Shown here: in pieces, positions 35,479 through 43,709 of the stretch
Layout of the letters: each line of letters opens with the position of its first letter
Numbering within the stretch: the stretch's first letter is position 1
Origin: an uncultured Prevotellaceae bacterium
GTDB lineage: Bacteria; Bacteroidota; Bacteroidia; Bacteroidales; Bacteroidaceae
DNA: 64,000 nt
Direction of reading: 5' to 3'
NCBI GenBank assembly: GCA_900316585.1
Contig: ONDM01000001.1
Coordinates: forward strand, 186,001 to 250,000
The notes under the pieces: generated by a model
Database searches by the model: none
What the model saw: the letters and a program-made list of their open reading frames with translations, nothing else
What the model was told of the DNA's origin: nothing
Translations under genes and position numbers: made by a program

Positions 35479-35507
35479 ATGCGGATTGTATGAGCTACAA
35501 TCCGCAT
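35479..35507. terminator. Hairpin between the coiled-coil gene and proS
   Basis: Perfect 12-bp stem ATGCGGATTGTA / TACAATCCGCAT with a 5-base loop, between convergent genes. The T-tract is weak (TGTATTTAAGTT). Confidence 0.65.
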
Positions 35508-35554
35508 ATGTATTTAAGTTAAAACATTCTTCTGCTGTTTACTAGCAAAAACTC

Positions 35555-37036
35555 TTAATATGCTCTGGCAATTAGCACACGACGGTGAGATGGTTTTCCG
35601 GTTACCATATCCACACCTTCCTCATCAGGAGTTCCAAAAGGAACACAACGGATAGTTGCTTTCGTTTCTTCCTTGATTCGAGCTTCAGTCTCAGCAGTGC
35701 CGTCCCAGTGACAAAGGAAGAATCCACCATCCTCTATCTTCTGCTTAAAGTCTTCATAAGTGTCAACTTTCTGTATACGAGAGTCACGATAAGCTTTTGC
35801 CTTTTCAAAGATGTTCTTCTGAATATCCTGAAGCAACTGTTCAACATGAGTTTCTATTCCATCCAATGAAAGTGTCTCCTTCTCCAATGTATCACGACGC
35901 ATGACCTCTACCGTACCATTCTCTAAATCACGTGCACCGATGACTAAACGAACAGGAACACCTTTCAGTTCATAATCAGCGAACTTAAATCCAGGACGCT
36001 TATTATCTGCGTCATCATATTTTACACTGATACCTTTAGCACGAAGATTAGCAACGATAGAGTTAGCCTTCTCTGAAATGGCTGCCAACTGGTCATCACC
36101 CTTATAGATAGGAACAATAACAACCTGAATTGGAGCCAATTTAGGAGGAAGAACCAAACCGTTGTCATCAGAATGAGTCATAATAAGAGCACCCATCAAA
36201 CGAGTAGATACACCCCATGAAGTAGCCCAAACATAATCCAAATTATTGTTCTTGTCAAGGAACTTCACATCAAATGCTTTAGCAAAGTTCTGTCCCAAGA
36301 AGTGACTTGTTCCACTTTGAAGAGCCTTACCATCTTGCATCATTGCCTCAATGGTATATGTGTCAAGCGCACCTGCAAAACGCTCAGTCTCACTCTTAAC
36401 ACCTTGAATTACTGGTACTGCCATCCAGTTTTCAGCAAAATCAGCATAAACCTTGAGCATACGCTGTGCATTTGCCTCAGCCTCTTCACGAGTAGCATAA
36501 CCACAATGCCCTTCCTGCCAAAGGAATTCGCTTGTACGCAAGAAAATACGAGTTCGCATCTCCCAACGCATTACATTAGCCCACTGATTAATTTCAATAG
36601 GCAGGTCACGATAACTCTTAATCCAGTTTTTATATGTGTTCCAAATTATTGTCTCACTCGTAGGACGGATAATCAGTTCCTCTTCCAATCTAGCTTCTGG
36701 ATCAACAACGACACCAGCCCCATCAGGGTCATTCTTTAACCGATAGTGGGTAACAACAGCACATTCCTTAGCAAACCCCTCTACATGCTCTGCTTCCTTA
36801 CAAAGAAAAGATTTAGGAATAAGCAATGGGAAATAAGCATTCTGCACACCGCACTCTTTGAACATATCGTCCAGAGCACGCTGCATCTTCTCCCATATAG
36901 AATAACCATATGGTTTAATAGTCATACAACCACGAACAGCTGATTGTTCAGCTAAATCAGCCTTAACTACCAGTTCATTATACCATTGAGAATAGTTCTC
37001 TGAACGTTTAGTCAGGTTTTTCAATTCTTTTGCCAT
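35555..37036 (-). CDS. proS: Prolyl-tRNA synthetase, eukaryote/archaeal-like short form
   Basis: Charges tRNA-Pro. The 493-residue class II synthetase belongs to the shorter archaeal/eukaryal-like type, which lacks the inserted editing domain of the E. coli enzyme. Motif 2 region [22 protein letters not shown], the RPTSETIIW segment and the motif 3 region [22 protein letters not shown] are clear. The anticodon-binding domain begins near residue 285 ([12 protein letters not shown]), followed by the C-terminal zinc-binding-like extension ending in RAY. Monocistronic, with a -7 box 36 bases upstream. Confidence 0.96.
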   Translation of the reverse strand: MAKELKNLTKRSENYSQWYNELVVKADLAEQSAVRGCMTIKPYGYSIWEKMQRALDDMFKECGVQNAYFPLLIPKSFLCKEAEHVEGFAKECAVVTHYRLKNDPDGAGVVVDPEARLEEELIIRPTSETIIWNTYKNWIKSYRDLPIEINQWANVMRWEMRTRIFLRTSEFLWQEGHCGYATREEAEANAQRMLKVYADFAENWMAVPVIQGVKSETERFAGALDTYTIEAMMQDGKALQSGTSHFLGQNFAKAFDVKFLDKNNNLDYVWATSWGVSTRLMGALIMTHSDDNGLVLPPKLAPIQVVIVPIYKGDDQLAAISEKANSIVANLRAKGISVKYDDADNKRPGFKFADYELKGVPVRLVIGARDLENGTVEVMRRDTLEKETLSLDGIETHVEQLLQDIQKNIFEKAKAYRDSRIQKVDTYEDFKQKIEDGGFFLCHWDGTAETEARIKEETKATIRCVPFGTPDEEGVDMVTGKPSHRRVLIARAY

Positions 37037-37071
37037 ATTATTGTTTGTTTATTTTTCATAAAAAAAGTATG

Positions 37072-37079
37072 CAAAATTA
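37072..37079 (-). promoter_or_regulatory. -7 element (TAATTTTG) of proS
   Basis: Exact minus-strand -7 match, 35 bases before the proS ATG. Confidence 0.55.
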
Positions 37080-37122
37080 ATAATTTTCCATGATAAATGG
37101 GGTTCTTTAGACTTAAATTTTA

Positions 37123-37130
37123 TATCTTTG
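37123..37130 (+). promoter_or_regulatory. -7 element (TATCTTTG) of the OmpA-like gene
   Basis: Exact -7 match, 43 bases before ATG 37174. Confidence 0.55.
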
Positions 37131-37173
37131 CAATAATAAGTAATGGAATAACTAACTTAATCCAAAATTGAAA

Positions 37174-37872
37174 ATGAAAAAATTTAAATTTATGTCAATT
37201 CTGCTCTGCTTTGCAATGGTAGTAAGCGGATGCGGAACATCTACTCAGAATGGTGCACTTATCGGTGCAGGTGGTGGTGCAGCATTAGGTGCAGTAGTAG
37301 GAAAAATTATTGGAAAGAAAAATAGCACATTGATTGGTGCAGCTGTCGGAACTGCGGTTGGTACTACTGCTGGTGTACTGATTGGCAAGAAGATGGATAA
37401 AGCAAAAGCTGCTGCAGCTCAAGTTGCAAATGCAGAAGTTTCCACTGTAACAGATGCTAACGGACTGGAAGCTGTAAAGGTTTCATTCGACAATGGTATC
37501 CTTTTCGCAACTGGTAAATCAAATCTTCAGAGTGGAGCAATGACCAGTCTTCGTGATTTCGCTACTAAAGTACTGAATGTTTACACAGACTGTGACGTTG
37601 ACATTCATGGATATGCATCAAGTGATGGTTCTGAGGAAACCAATATGACATTAAGCCAGAATCGCGCAAATGCCGTAAGGAATTATCTGATTAACAATTG
37701 TGGTGTTTCTACATCACAAATTCAAAATACACAAGGTTATGGAGAAGATCCTAACTACTTAGTGTATAATGCAGACGGTACCGAAAACCGTGCAGCTAGC
37801 CGCCGTGTAGAGGTATATCTCTATGCATCTGAGGCTATGATTAATGCTGCAAATGACGGTACATTACAATAA
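37174..37872 (+). CDS. OmpA-family lipoprotein with glycine zipper (YiaD-like)
   Basis: A 232-residue outer-membrane lipoprotein (lipobox VSGC, Cys20). A glycine-zipper segment of GAxxGA-type repeats spans about residues 28-70 (GALIGAGGGAALGAVVGKIIG). An OmpA peptidoglycan-binding domain occupies about 100-220, with DVDIHGYASSDGSEETNMTLSQNRA and GYGEDP. It should tether the outer membrane to the cell wall. A TTG-initiated frame opens two codons earlier; ATG 37174 is preferred. A hairpin terminator follows, after which mtgA begins. Confidence 0.9.
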   Translation: MKKFKFMSILLCFAMVVSGCGTSTQNGALIGAGGGAALGAVVGKIIGKKNSTLIGAAVGTAVGTTAGVLIGKKMDKAKAAAAQVANAEVSTVTDANGLEAVKVSFDNGILFATGKSNLQSGAMTSLRDFATKVLNVYTDCDVDIHGYASSDGSEETNMTLSQNRANAVRNYLINNCGVSTSQIQNTQGYGEDPNYLVYNADGTENRAASRRVEVYLYASEAMINAANDGTLQ

Positions 37873-37892
37873 CTTCTTAACATCTTGCATTT

Positions 37893-37923
37893 AAACCATT
37901 CCGGGTGCTACTCGGAATGGTTT
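37893..37923 (+). terminator. Intrinsic terminator after the OmpA-like gene
   Basis: 11-bp stem AAACCATTCCG / CGGAATGGTTT with a 9-base loop, followed by ATCTATTATCT. It lies 20 bases after the stop. The T-tract is short, so some read-through into mtgA is likely. Confidence 0.65.
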
Positions 37924-37941
37924 ATCTATTATCTCCCTTCC

Positions 37942-38643
37942 ATGTTTATCACCATTTTAAAAATTATAAGAAATCTAATCTATTTCTTTTTCGGCAGCAC
38001 AATTTTAGCCGTCGTCGTCTACAAATATATGCCTGTATACATCACACCTCTCATGGTTATTCGTTGTGTACAACAGGTTCAGAATGATGAAACAATCCGA
38101 ATGAAACACCATTGGGTGCCTTTAGAAGAGATGAGCCCATATATGCCAATTGCTGCTTTATCTAGTGAAGATTCAGAATTTGAAAACCATAATGGATTTG
38201 ATTTCAAACAAATTAAAAAGGCCTTAAAAGAAAGAGAAGAAAGAGGAAGAAAACGAGGGGCAAGTACCATATCCCAACAAACTGCAAAGAACGTGTTCCT
38301 TTGGCCTCAAGCATCTTGGGTAAGAAAAGGAATAGAGGCATATTTTACAGTTTTGATTGAGTTCATTTGGGGAAAGGAACGTATTATGGAAGTCTATTTG
38401 AATTCAATAGAAATGGGAGACGGCATTTATGGAGTAGAAGCTGTTGCTCAACAACATTTCAACACAAAAGCATCAAATTTAAGCAAACAACAATGCGCAT
38501 TAATTGCTGCTACCCTGCCCAACCCACTCAAATTCAGTTCCAAAAACCCAAGCAAATACATGATTAAACGTCAAGGTTGGATATTGCGTCAAATGAGAGA
38601 ACACAAAAAATTTCCATCGGAAGTACCAGACGAGAAAAAATAG
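37942..38643 (+). CDS. mtgA: Monofunctional peptidoglycan glycosyltransferase
   Basis: A 233-residue GT51 enzyme that polymerises lipid II into glycan strands at the outer face of the inner membrane. An N-terminal membrane anchor (about residues 8-28) is followed by the GT51 domain with [14 protein letters not shown] (Glu76 is the expected catalytic base), [20 protein letters not shown] and [29 protein letters not shown]. No transpeptidase domain, so it is the monofunctional type. The frame is open to 37885, within the upstream terminator, so ATG 37942 is used. It probably relies on read-through or an unseen promoter. Confidence 0.94.
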   Translation: MFITILKIIRNLIYFFFGSTILAVVVYKYMPVYITPLMVIRCVQQVQNDETIRMKHHWVPLEEMSPYMPIAALSSEDSEFENHNGFDFKQIKKALKEREERGRKRGASTISQQTAKNVFLWPQASWVRKGIEAYFTVLIEFIWGKERIMEVYLNSIEMGDGIYGVEAVAQQHFNTKASNLSKQQCALIAATLPNPLKFSSKNPSKYMIKRQGWILRQMREHKKFPSEVPDEKK

Positions 38644-39057
38644 ACGAGTTGACATAAAACATAGCCCTATTGAACATACAGTAGAAACTATCAATGCACA
38701 TCAGAATCCTTTTTACTCTACAAAGAAAAAGGATAAAACAATAAAAAAGGGCAATATAACAAATACAAGTTGATTCAAAAACTTAGAACAGATTCAATAT
38801 TGGAATAATAAAGAAATGAATATCAAGCAAATTAATTATTCTAATAAAAGAAATAGTATAATAGTTTTATCAATCTTGTAATAGTGGAAGGATAAAAGCT
38901 CTGAAAATGAGAGTATTTCTAGCCGATTTATTAAAGACACAATTCACAAAACATTCTATATTTCACTGTAAATTAAGCAAATAAGAAAAACGGAAATATT
39001 TTTCAACAAATTCGGTTTTTTTAGTCCTCTTTTTCTTTTCAAACAAAGAAATTATTT
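38644..39057. other. AT-rich intergenic region of about 410 bases
   Basis: No ORF with coding character and no recognised RNA. The only structure seen is a 9-bp inverted repeat, ATCCTTTTT / AAAAAGGAT (38706-38734), too AU-rich and without a T-tract to call a terminator with confidence. Its right edge holds the -7 box of the next gene. Confidence 0.5.
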
Positions 39058-39065
39058 TAACTTTG
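39058..39065 (+). promoter_or_regulatory. -7 element (TAACTTTG) directly before a GTG start
   Basis: Exact -7 match ending 4 bases before the GTG at 39070, so transcription and translation probably start at the same base. Confidence 0.6.
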
Positions 39066-39069
39066 CAGT

Positions 39070-40164
39070 GTGATTGAATTAGCTAGACATATAGAAATTC
39101 TTTTGTTGGATAATGACTGTGTCATCGTCCCAGGTTTTGGTGGATTCATAACCCATCATGTGTCAGCCCGTCATATTGAAGAAGAAAATCTTTTTCTGCC
39201 ACCCTACCGTACTATCGGCTTTAATCCAGCAATGAAGCTTAATGATGGATTATTGGTTCAATCATATATGATAGCCTATGATGCTTCTTACCCTGAAGCA
39301 GTACGCATCGTTAATTCCAGAGTAGAGAAATTGGAAAGTATCCTCCATAAGGAAGGTGAATACGAGCTTCATGGCATCGGTCTTCTACGTGAAAATGTTC
39401 AAGGACAATATACATTTAAACCTCTTGAATCTGGTATCTTGTCACCAAATCTTTATGGGTTAAGTTCATTTGAGTTCAAGACTTTGGAACAAATCGCTAA
39501 AGAACAAGCTGCAGAAAAAGCTGAACGTGAAGCAGCGAAATTGGCTGCACAGAAAAAGGCTGAATCTGTATTAGAGCCAACATTTATAGGTGCAACAGAA
39601 AAGAAAATTGTTGAGATGAAGCCTCGCTCTAAAAAGCGTGAGCGCTATATCAATATTGCAGCTGCAGCTATTGCAGTCATATTCATATCTCTTTTAGCTC
39701 TACCATTTGCTACTAATTTGGGTAAATCTTCATCGGAGATGAAAAGAACCATGTCCCAGACAATGACTGAGGACAATCGTTCAATAGTTAGTAAGGTGAT
39801 TGATGCAATGGGGATGAAGACATCTGACAAGATTGCTACTCCTGTTTCAACGAGTAAAGAGACTGATGAAAAAAAGACAGATTCTGTTTCTAAAGAAGAG
39901 ACAAAAGAAACATCGGTCAGTACCCCGACACAAACAGGGAACTATTTCACGTTAGTTTTAGCTTGTCAGGTAGGTAAAAAGAATGCGCAAATGTTTATCG
40001 ACCGTCTATATGAGCGTGAAGGCATTCAAGCAGAGATTCAAGAAGATAAATTTATAAGCATCGTATATTCCCAATTCAAGACTCAAGACGAGGCATACCG
40101 TAAGCTTCACGAATTGAAGAGTATTCCTGAGTTCAAGCAGGCTTGGGTTAAGGAAATCAAATAA
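39070..40164 (+). CDS. HU-CCDC81 and SPOR domain membrane protein
   Basis: A 364-residue protein with an unusual layout. Residues ~1-140 match the Bacteroidetes HU-CCDC81 regions (IELARHIEILLLDNDCVIVPGFGGFITHH, then a second HU-like part), a fold related to the HU DNA-binding protein. An Ala/Glu/Lys-rich helix (about 140-190) leads to a membrane helix (about 193-215), a Ser/Thr-rich periplasmic linker, and a C-terminal SPOR domain (about 297-364, FTLVLACQVGKKNAQMFIDRL) that binds denuded septal peptidoglycan. It could link a cytoplasmic HU-like domain with the division septum; that is inference. It starts with GTG, apparently leaderless. Operon with the FHA gene. Confidence 0.85.
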   Translation: MIELARHIEILLLDNDCVIVPGFGGFITHHVSARHIEEENLFLPPYRTIGFNPAMKLNDGLLVQSYMIAYDASYPEAVRIVNSRVEKLESILHKEGEYELHGIGLLRENVQGQYTFKPLESGILSPNLYGLSSFEFKTLEQIAKEQAAEKAEREAAKLAAQKKAESVLEPTFIGATEKKIVEMKPRSKKRERYINIAAAAIAVIFISLLALPFATNLGKSSSEMKRTMSQTMTEDNRSIVSKVIDAMGMKTSDKIATPVSTSKETDEKKTDSVSKEETKETSVSTPTQTGNYFTLVLACQVGKKNAQMFIDRLYEREGIQAEIQEDKFISIVYSQFKTQDEAYRKLHELKSIPEFKQAWVKEIK

Positions 40165-40178
40165 TTCTCCTTCCTTTT

Positions 40179-40706
40179 ATGAAACGTGTCCGTTGCCCAA
40201 AGTGCGACCATTATATTATTTTTGATGAAACCAAATATCAACTTGGCCAATCATTAGTATTCAAATGTGAAAATTGCAATAAGGAATTCAGTATTAGAAT
40301 GGGTGTAAGCAAATTGGCTGCACAACATGCTAAAGATGAGACATTTGAAGAAGAGAAAAAGGCTGAGTTCGGATATATTACGGTAGTTGAAAATGTATTT
40401 GCATTTCGTCAGGAATTGCCTTTGTCATTAGGAGACAATGAAATAGGGCGATACAACCGTGGCACAGAGATTTCTAATCCAGTTCAAACATCTGATCCGA
40501 GTATGGATCGTCACCATTGTATTATTAATGTAAGCCTAAACAAAAATGGTGAGCCTGTATACACTGTAATGGATAATGAAAGTAGTAGAGGCACTTTTGT
40601 TATGGATGAAATTTTAAAGAAAAAAGAAAAGCGTAGAATTCACGATGGTGACATTATCACTTGTGGTGCAACTACACTGATTTTACACGAGAAAGAGTCA
40701 CTCTAA
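40179..40706 (+). CDS. Zinc-ribbon and FHA domain protein
   Basis: A 175-residue cytoplasmic protein. The N-terminus is a zinc ribbon of the MJ0042 type with two CxxC knuckles: CPKC at residues 6-9 and CENC at about 31-34. A Lys/Glu-rich linker follows. Residues ~85-172 form an FHA domain, which binds phosphothreonine: IGRYNRGTEIS, SMDRHHCIINV and NESSRGTFVMDEI are the phosphopeptide-binding loops. It is 14 bases after the HU-CCDC81/SPOR gene, so a common function in phospho-dependent signalling near the cell envelope or division site is possible but unproven. Confidence 0.85.
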   Translation: MKRVRCPKCDHYIIFDETKYQLGQSLVFKCENCNKEFSIRMGVSKLAAQHAKDETFEEEKKAEFGYITVVENVFAFRQELPLSLGDNEIGRYNRGTEISNPVQTSDPSMDRHHCIINVSLNKNGEPVYTVMDNESSRGTFVMDEILKKKEKRRIHDGDIITCGATTLILHEKESL

Positions 40707-40730
40707 AATATTATAGTAATCCCCAAATGA

Positions 40731-40757
40731 CAGATCTATTTGTATAGGTCTGCCCTT
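40731..40757 (+). terminator. Probable terminator after the FHA gene
   Basis: 9-bp stem CAGATCTAT / ATAGGTCTG (one G-T pair), then CCCTTTTA. The T-tract is weak. Confidence 0.5.
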
Positions 40758-40815
40758 TTAGTCAATATTCCCACATTTTTATCCATTATTTCTACTTATA
40801 TTGGATTAATTTTGT

Positions 40816-40823
40816 TATATTTG
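40816..40823 (+). promoter_or_regulatory. -7 element (TATATTTG) of the AraC/plug/GH105 operon
   Basis: Exact -7 match, 22 bases before ATG 40846. Confidence 0.6.
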
Positions 40824-40845
40824 TCTGCAAATAATTGTATTTATC

Positions 40846-41781
40846 ATGGAGAAGCAAGGGAAATTAACAACATTTTCATTCCAACGTATTATACAATTGA
40901 GTAAAATTTCTTCAAGCAACGTGAGTATATACGAGGACAAGTTTATACTTTTCCCCTTGGTAAATAGTCAAGAAGCAGATGAAGGAAACCAAATCCTCAT
41001 ATATCCTACCCGAATTAATGATGCCACCTTCATTCTGCTATGCTACGAAATGGAAGGTGAAGCATCAATCATATGTAATATGCAAGAGTACATAATACGT
41101 AAGAATTCCATTTTCATATGTACACCTGGGTCCATACTTCAGTTCAAGAAATTACCCAAAAATGCTAAAGGTTGGGGAATTGTAACAGATTCTTCCTTTA
41201 CTACTGAAATGAATTTGTCTATTCAAACATTACTACCTCACATCACACAACTTAGGGAACAATTATCCGTAAACATCTCAGCAGAAAAAGCACTGTTACT
41301 GAATGACTTATTATCATTAACACACCGGATAATTAGAGAGAACCCAAGTGACTCATACTATTCAAAGAAAGTCAAAGCACAAACAGCTGTTTTTGGATAT
41401 GAAATTATTTCTGTCATGTCTGATTTGGCTGAATCAATGAAAGCAGTAGAAAAGAAACCTTCTCGTGAGGAATTGTATTTCAAACAATTCATGTCTTTGT
41501 TGAATAAGCACTACATAACAGATCGTTCCGTTATGTTTTATGCAGACAAGATGCATCTAAGTCCAAAATATTTAAGCGCTGTGGTCAAAAAAGTTTCTGG
41601 ACAGACTCCATCAAACTGGATAGATGGCTTAGTTATAATGGAAGCCAAAAACTTACTTAAATATTCTGAAATGAATATTCAAGAAATAGCCTACATGATG
41701 AATTTTCCCAATCAAAGTTTTTTTGGAAAATATTTTAAACAACGTACGGGGATGACACCATCTGCTTACAGAGAAAATTAA
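40846..41781 (+). CDS. AraC-family transcriptional regulator
   Basis: A 311-residue regulator. Residues ~1-200 form a cupin-like sensing region with no recognisable ligand motif. Residues ~212-311 are the double helix-turn-helix of AraC/XylS proteins: DRSVMFYADKMHLSPKYLSAVVKKVSG and the closing MNFPNQSFFGKYFKQRTGMTPSAYRE. This group is common in Bacteroidetes. It is the first gene of an operon with a SusC-like plug protein (11-base gap), a GH105 and an unknown protein, which it may control. Confidence 0.93.
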   Translation: MEKQGKLTTFSFQRIIQLSKISSSNVSIYEDKFILFPLVNSQEADEGNQILIYPTRINDATFILLCYEMEGEASIICNMQEYIIRKNSIFICTPGSILQFKKLPKNAKGWGIVTDSSFTTEMNLSIQTLLPHITQLREQLSVNISAEKALLLNDLLSLTHRIIRENPSDSYYSKKVKAQTAVFGYEIISVMSDLAESMKAVEKKPSREELYFKQFMSLLNKHYITDRSVMFYADKMHLSPKYLSAVVKKVSGQTPSNWIDGLVIMEAKNLLKYSEMNIQEIAYMMNFPNQSFFGKYFKQRTGMTPSAYREN

Positions 41782-41792
41782 TTTATAATAAG

Positions 41793-42482
41793 ATGAAAAC
41801 AATATTGTTTTTTTTACTCTTTACTCTCAGCTTATCCACATTCGCTCAAAACAATCAAAAGGGTGAGCCGTTCAATGGATTAATAACAGATATATTGGCT
41901 CAGCCAATAAAGAGAGCTAAAATTTATGTGAAGTCACCTGACATCTATACATATAGTGACAAAAAAGGTCGTTTTGGCCTTACAGATATATCATCTGATG
42001 ACACGCTAAAGATTCTCTACAAAAAACGTATTTACTTCGTACCTATCCTAAACAGAAAAAGTTTACGAATCAGACTAGGAGACCAACTGGTTGATTCTGC
42101 CCAAGAGGATCAGGAACTCATTGATTATGGTTATGGATATGTAAAGCGCCGTGAATACTTAAATTCTGTCAATTTGCTTTCTGGTGAGCAGCTTCAAAAA
42201 GAGGGCTATACTACAGTTATGGAAGCACTACGAGGAAGAGTCCCCGGATTAAACATCTATGGAACTTCCGGCTTTGGTGATACGCCTTCTGTAAATATAA
42301 GAGGTATAAATTCCATTAATAGCAGCAGCACTCCCCTATTTCTACTCGACGATGTAGAAGTAAGTAGTTTTGATGCAGTTAATTTAGGAGATGTAGATCG
42401 AATTGAAGTGCTTAAAGATGCCAATATGTATGGAGTAAAAGGAGCTAATGGTGTCATTAAAGTCTATACTAAAAAGAAATAA
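41793..42482 (+). CDS. SusC-like CarboxypepD_reg + plug protein without a beta-barrel
   Basis: A 229-residue secreted protein (signal peptide ending TFA-QNN). Residues ~27-95 resemble the carboxypeptidase-regulatory-like domain of SusC proteins. Residues ~110-229 form a TonB receptor plug with typical SusC motifs: DYGYGYVKRREYLNSV, EALRGRVPGLNIYG, VNIRGINSINSSSTPLFLLDDVEV and VDRIEVLKDANMYGVKGANGVIKV. It then ends in KKK-stop, whereas SusC transporters continue for about 700 more residues. The next gene begins 4 bases later in an intact frame, so there is no sign of a lost barrel by frameshift. It may be a genuine stand-alone plug protein of unknown role. Confidence 0.85.
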   Translation: MKTILFFLLFTLSLSTFAQNNQKGEPFNGLITDILAQPIKRAKIYVKSPDIYTYSDKKGRFGLTDISSDDTLKILYKKRIYFVPILNRKSLRIRLGDQLVDSAQEDQELIDYGYGYVKRREYLNSVNLLSGEQLQKEGYTTVMEALRGRVPGLNIYGTSGFGDTPSVNIRGINSINSSSTPLFLLDDVEVSSFDAVNLGDVDRIEVLKDANMYGVKGANGVIKVYTKKK

Positions 42483-42486
42483 ATAG

Positions 42487-43704
42487 ATGAGGTTCTTATT
42501 GTTTTTCATCGCATTTTACTGCAGTTTAATCACTTTCAGCCAAAAACCATATTCTATACAAATGGCTGAATCACAAGCACGGAACCTATTTTCCAGTGAG
42601 TGGAATTCATCATCTGGTATGTTAGCATACTCGATAGCAGCATTGGCTGAACAATATCCAGAAGAAAAATCTTTATATGAGGTTGCAAAATCATACATCG
42701 ATTCTTTGATATTAGAATCAGGAGAAATAAAAAATTTCCAAAAAGGAAAGTTGGAACAAATACTACCCGGTAAAGCCATATTGAAATTCTGGGAAAATGA
42801 AAATACTGAAAACAAGGAAAAATACAAGAAATGTTCGGATTGGTTACATTCTTATTTAGTGATGAGTTATCCAAGAATAAAAAAGAATATAGCCAAAACA
42901 GGATTCCTACATGAAGAATTTTATCCTAATCAAATGTGGTTAGAAGACTTATATGCTAGTTCAGCATTTTATGCTCAATGGCAAGAGAAATTTGATAGTG
43001 GAAATCGTGCTGCATGGTCAGATATTGCTGTTCAATTTCTTCTCTTTCAAAAACAAGCATACAATGACATCATGCAATTAACATATCCATATTGGAGTGC
43101 AGACCCACAAGATATTAACTCCTTTTGGGCAGTGAAAAAAGGTATATATTCTGGAACTGCACAATTATTTACCAGTCTGTCTACAGGCTACTTGTTTGCT
43201 GCATTAATTGAGACAATGGAAGCTATGCCCAATGACATGGCAGGCTATAATCAACTGAAAACCTATTTAAACCAAATTGCAGAAGGTGTCATCGCATGGC
43301 AAGATGAAGCCAGTGGTTGCTGGTATCAACTCATTAATTATGATTCCTCTAAAACTGGAGAATGTGGTTCAGCCAATTATTTAGAAAGTACATCCTCATC
43401 ACTGCTCACATATGGTTTATTAAAAGGTGTAAGAACGGGATTACTAGATGCAGATAAATATAAATCTAAAGCAGAGAAGGCTTACAACGGTTTGATTTCC
43501 ACTTTTATCTCAGAAAAAGATGGGAATTTGACATTAAAAGACGCAACAGGAAACATTGGAGTTGGGAACAGCTCTTCTATGGACAAGGACGGTACAATAG
43601 AATACTATTTATGCAGCCCTGATGCCATAAAGCATGACAATGATATTAAAGCTATATCTGCTTTTATTTTAGCTAGTTTGGAATACGAGAGGATTAATAA
43701 GTAG
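42487..43704 (+). CDS. GH105-like glycoside hydrolase (unsaturated uronyl hydrolase family)
   Basis: A 405-residue secreted protein (signal peptide ending ITFSQ). It resembles the six-hairpin GH88/GH105 family, whose YteR/YesR members remove unsaturated galacturonate from rhamnogalacturonan fragments. Matches are MWLEDLYASSAFYAQW, with Asp154 where the family's catalytic Asp is expected, GCWYQLINYDSSKTGECGSANYLESTSSSLLTYGLLKGVRTG, and the C-terminal NDIKAISAFILASLEYE. The match is weaker than in typical members, so the substrate is uncertain. It is tightly linked to the plug-only protein upstream (4 bases) and an unknown protein downstream (5 bases). Confidence 0.72.
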   Translation: MRFLLFFIAFYCSLITFSQKPYSIQMAESQARNLFSSEWNSSSGMLAYSIAALAEQYPEEKSLYEVAKSYIDSLILESGEIKNFQKGKLEQILPGKAILKFWENENTENKEKYKKCSDWLHSYLVMSYPRIKKNIAKTGFLHEEFYPNQMWLEDLYASSAFYAQWQEKFDSGNRAAWSDIAVQFLLFQKQAYNDIMQLTYPYWSADPQDINSFWAVKKGIYSGTAQLFTSLSTGYLFAALIETMEAMPNDMAGYNQLKTYLNQIAEGVIAWQDEASGCWYQLINYDSSKTGECGSANYLESTSSSLLTYGLLKGVRTGLLDADKYKSKAEKAYNGLISTFISEKDGNLTLKDATGNIGVGNSSSMDKDGTIEYYLCSPDAIKHDNDIKAISAFILASLEYERINK

Positions 43705-43709
43705 AAAAG

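Noticed and set aside
35178-35507. Minus-strand Phe/Cys/Leu-rich frame opposite the coiled-coil gene
   Set aside because: It is the mirror image of Lys/Glu/Ala-rich codons on the plus strand and has no promoter of its own.
37885-37941. Longer N-terminus for mtgA
   Set aside because: The extension overlaps the terminator hairpin of the upstream gene, and the membrane anchor starts properly at 37942.
41793-42482. Plug protein as a broken SusC pseudogene
   Set aside because: There is no barrel remnant in any frame downstream; the GH105 gene starts 4 bases after the stop.
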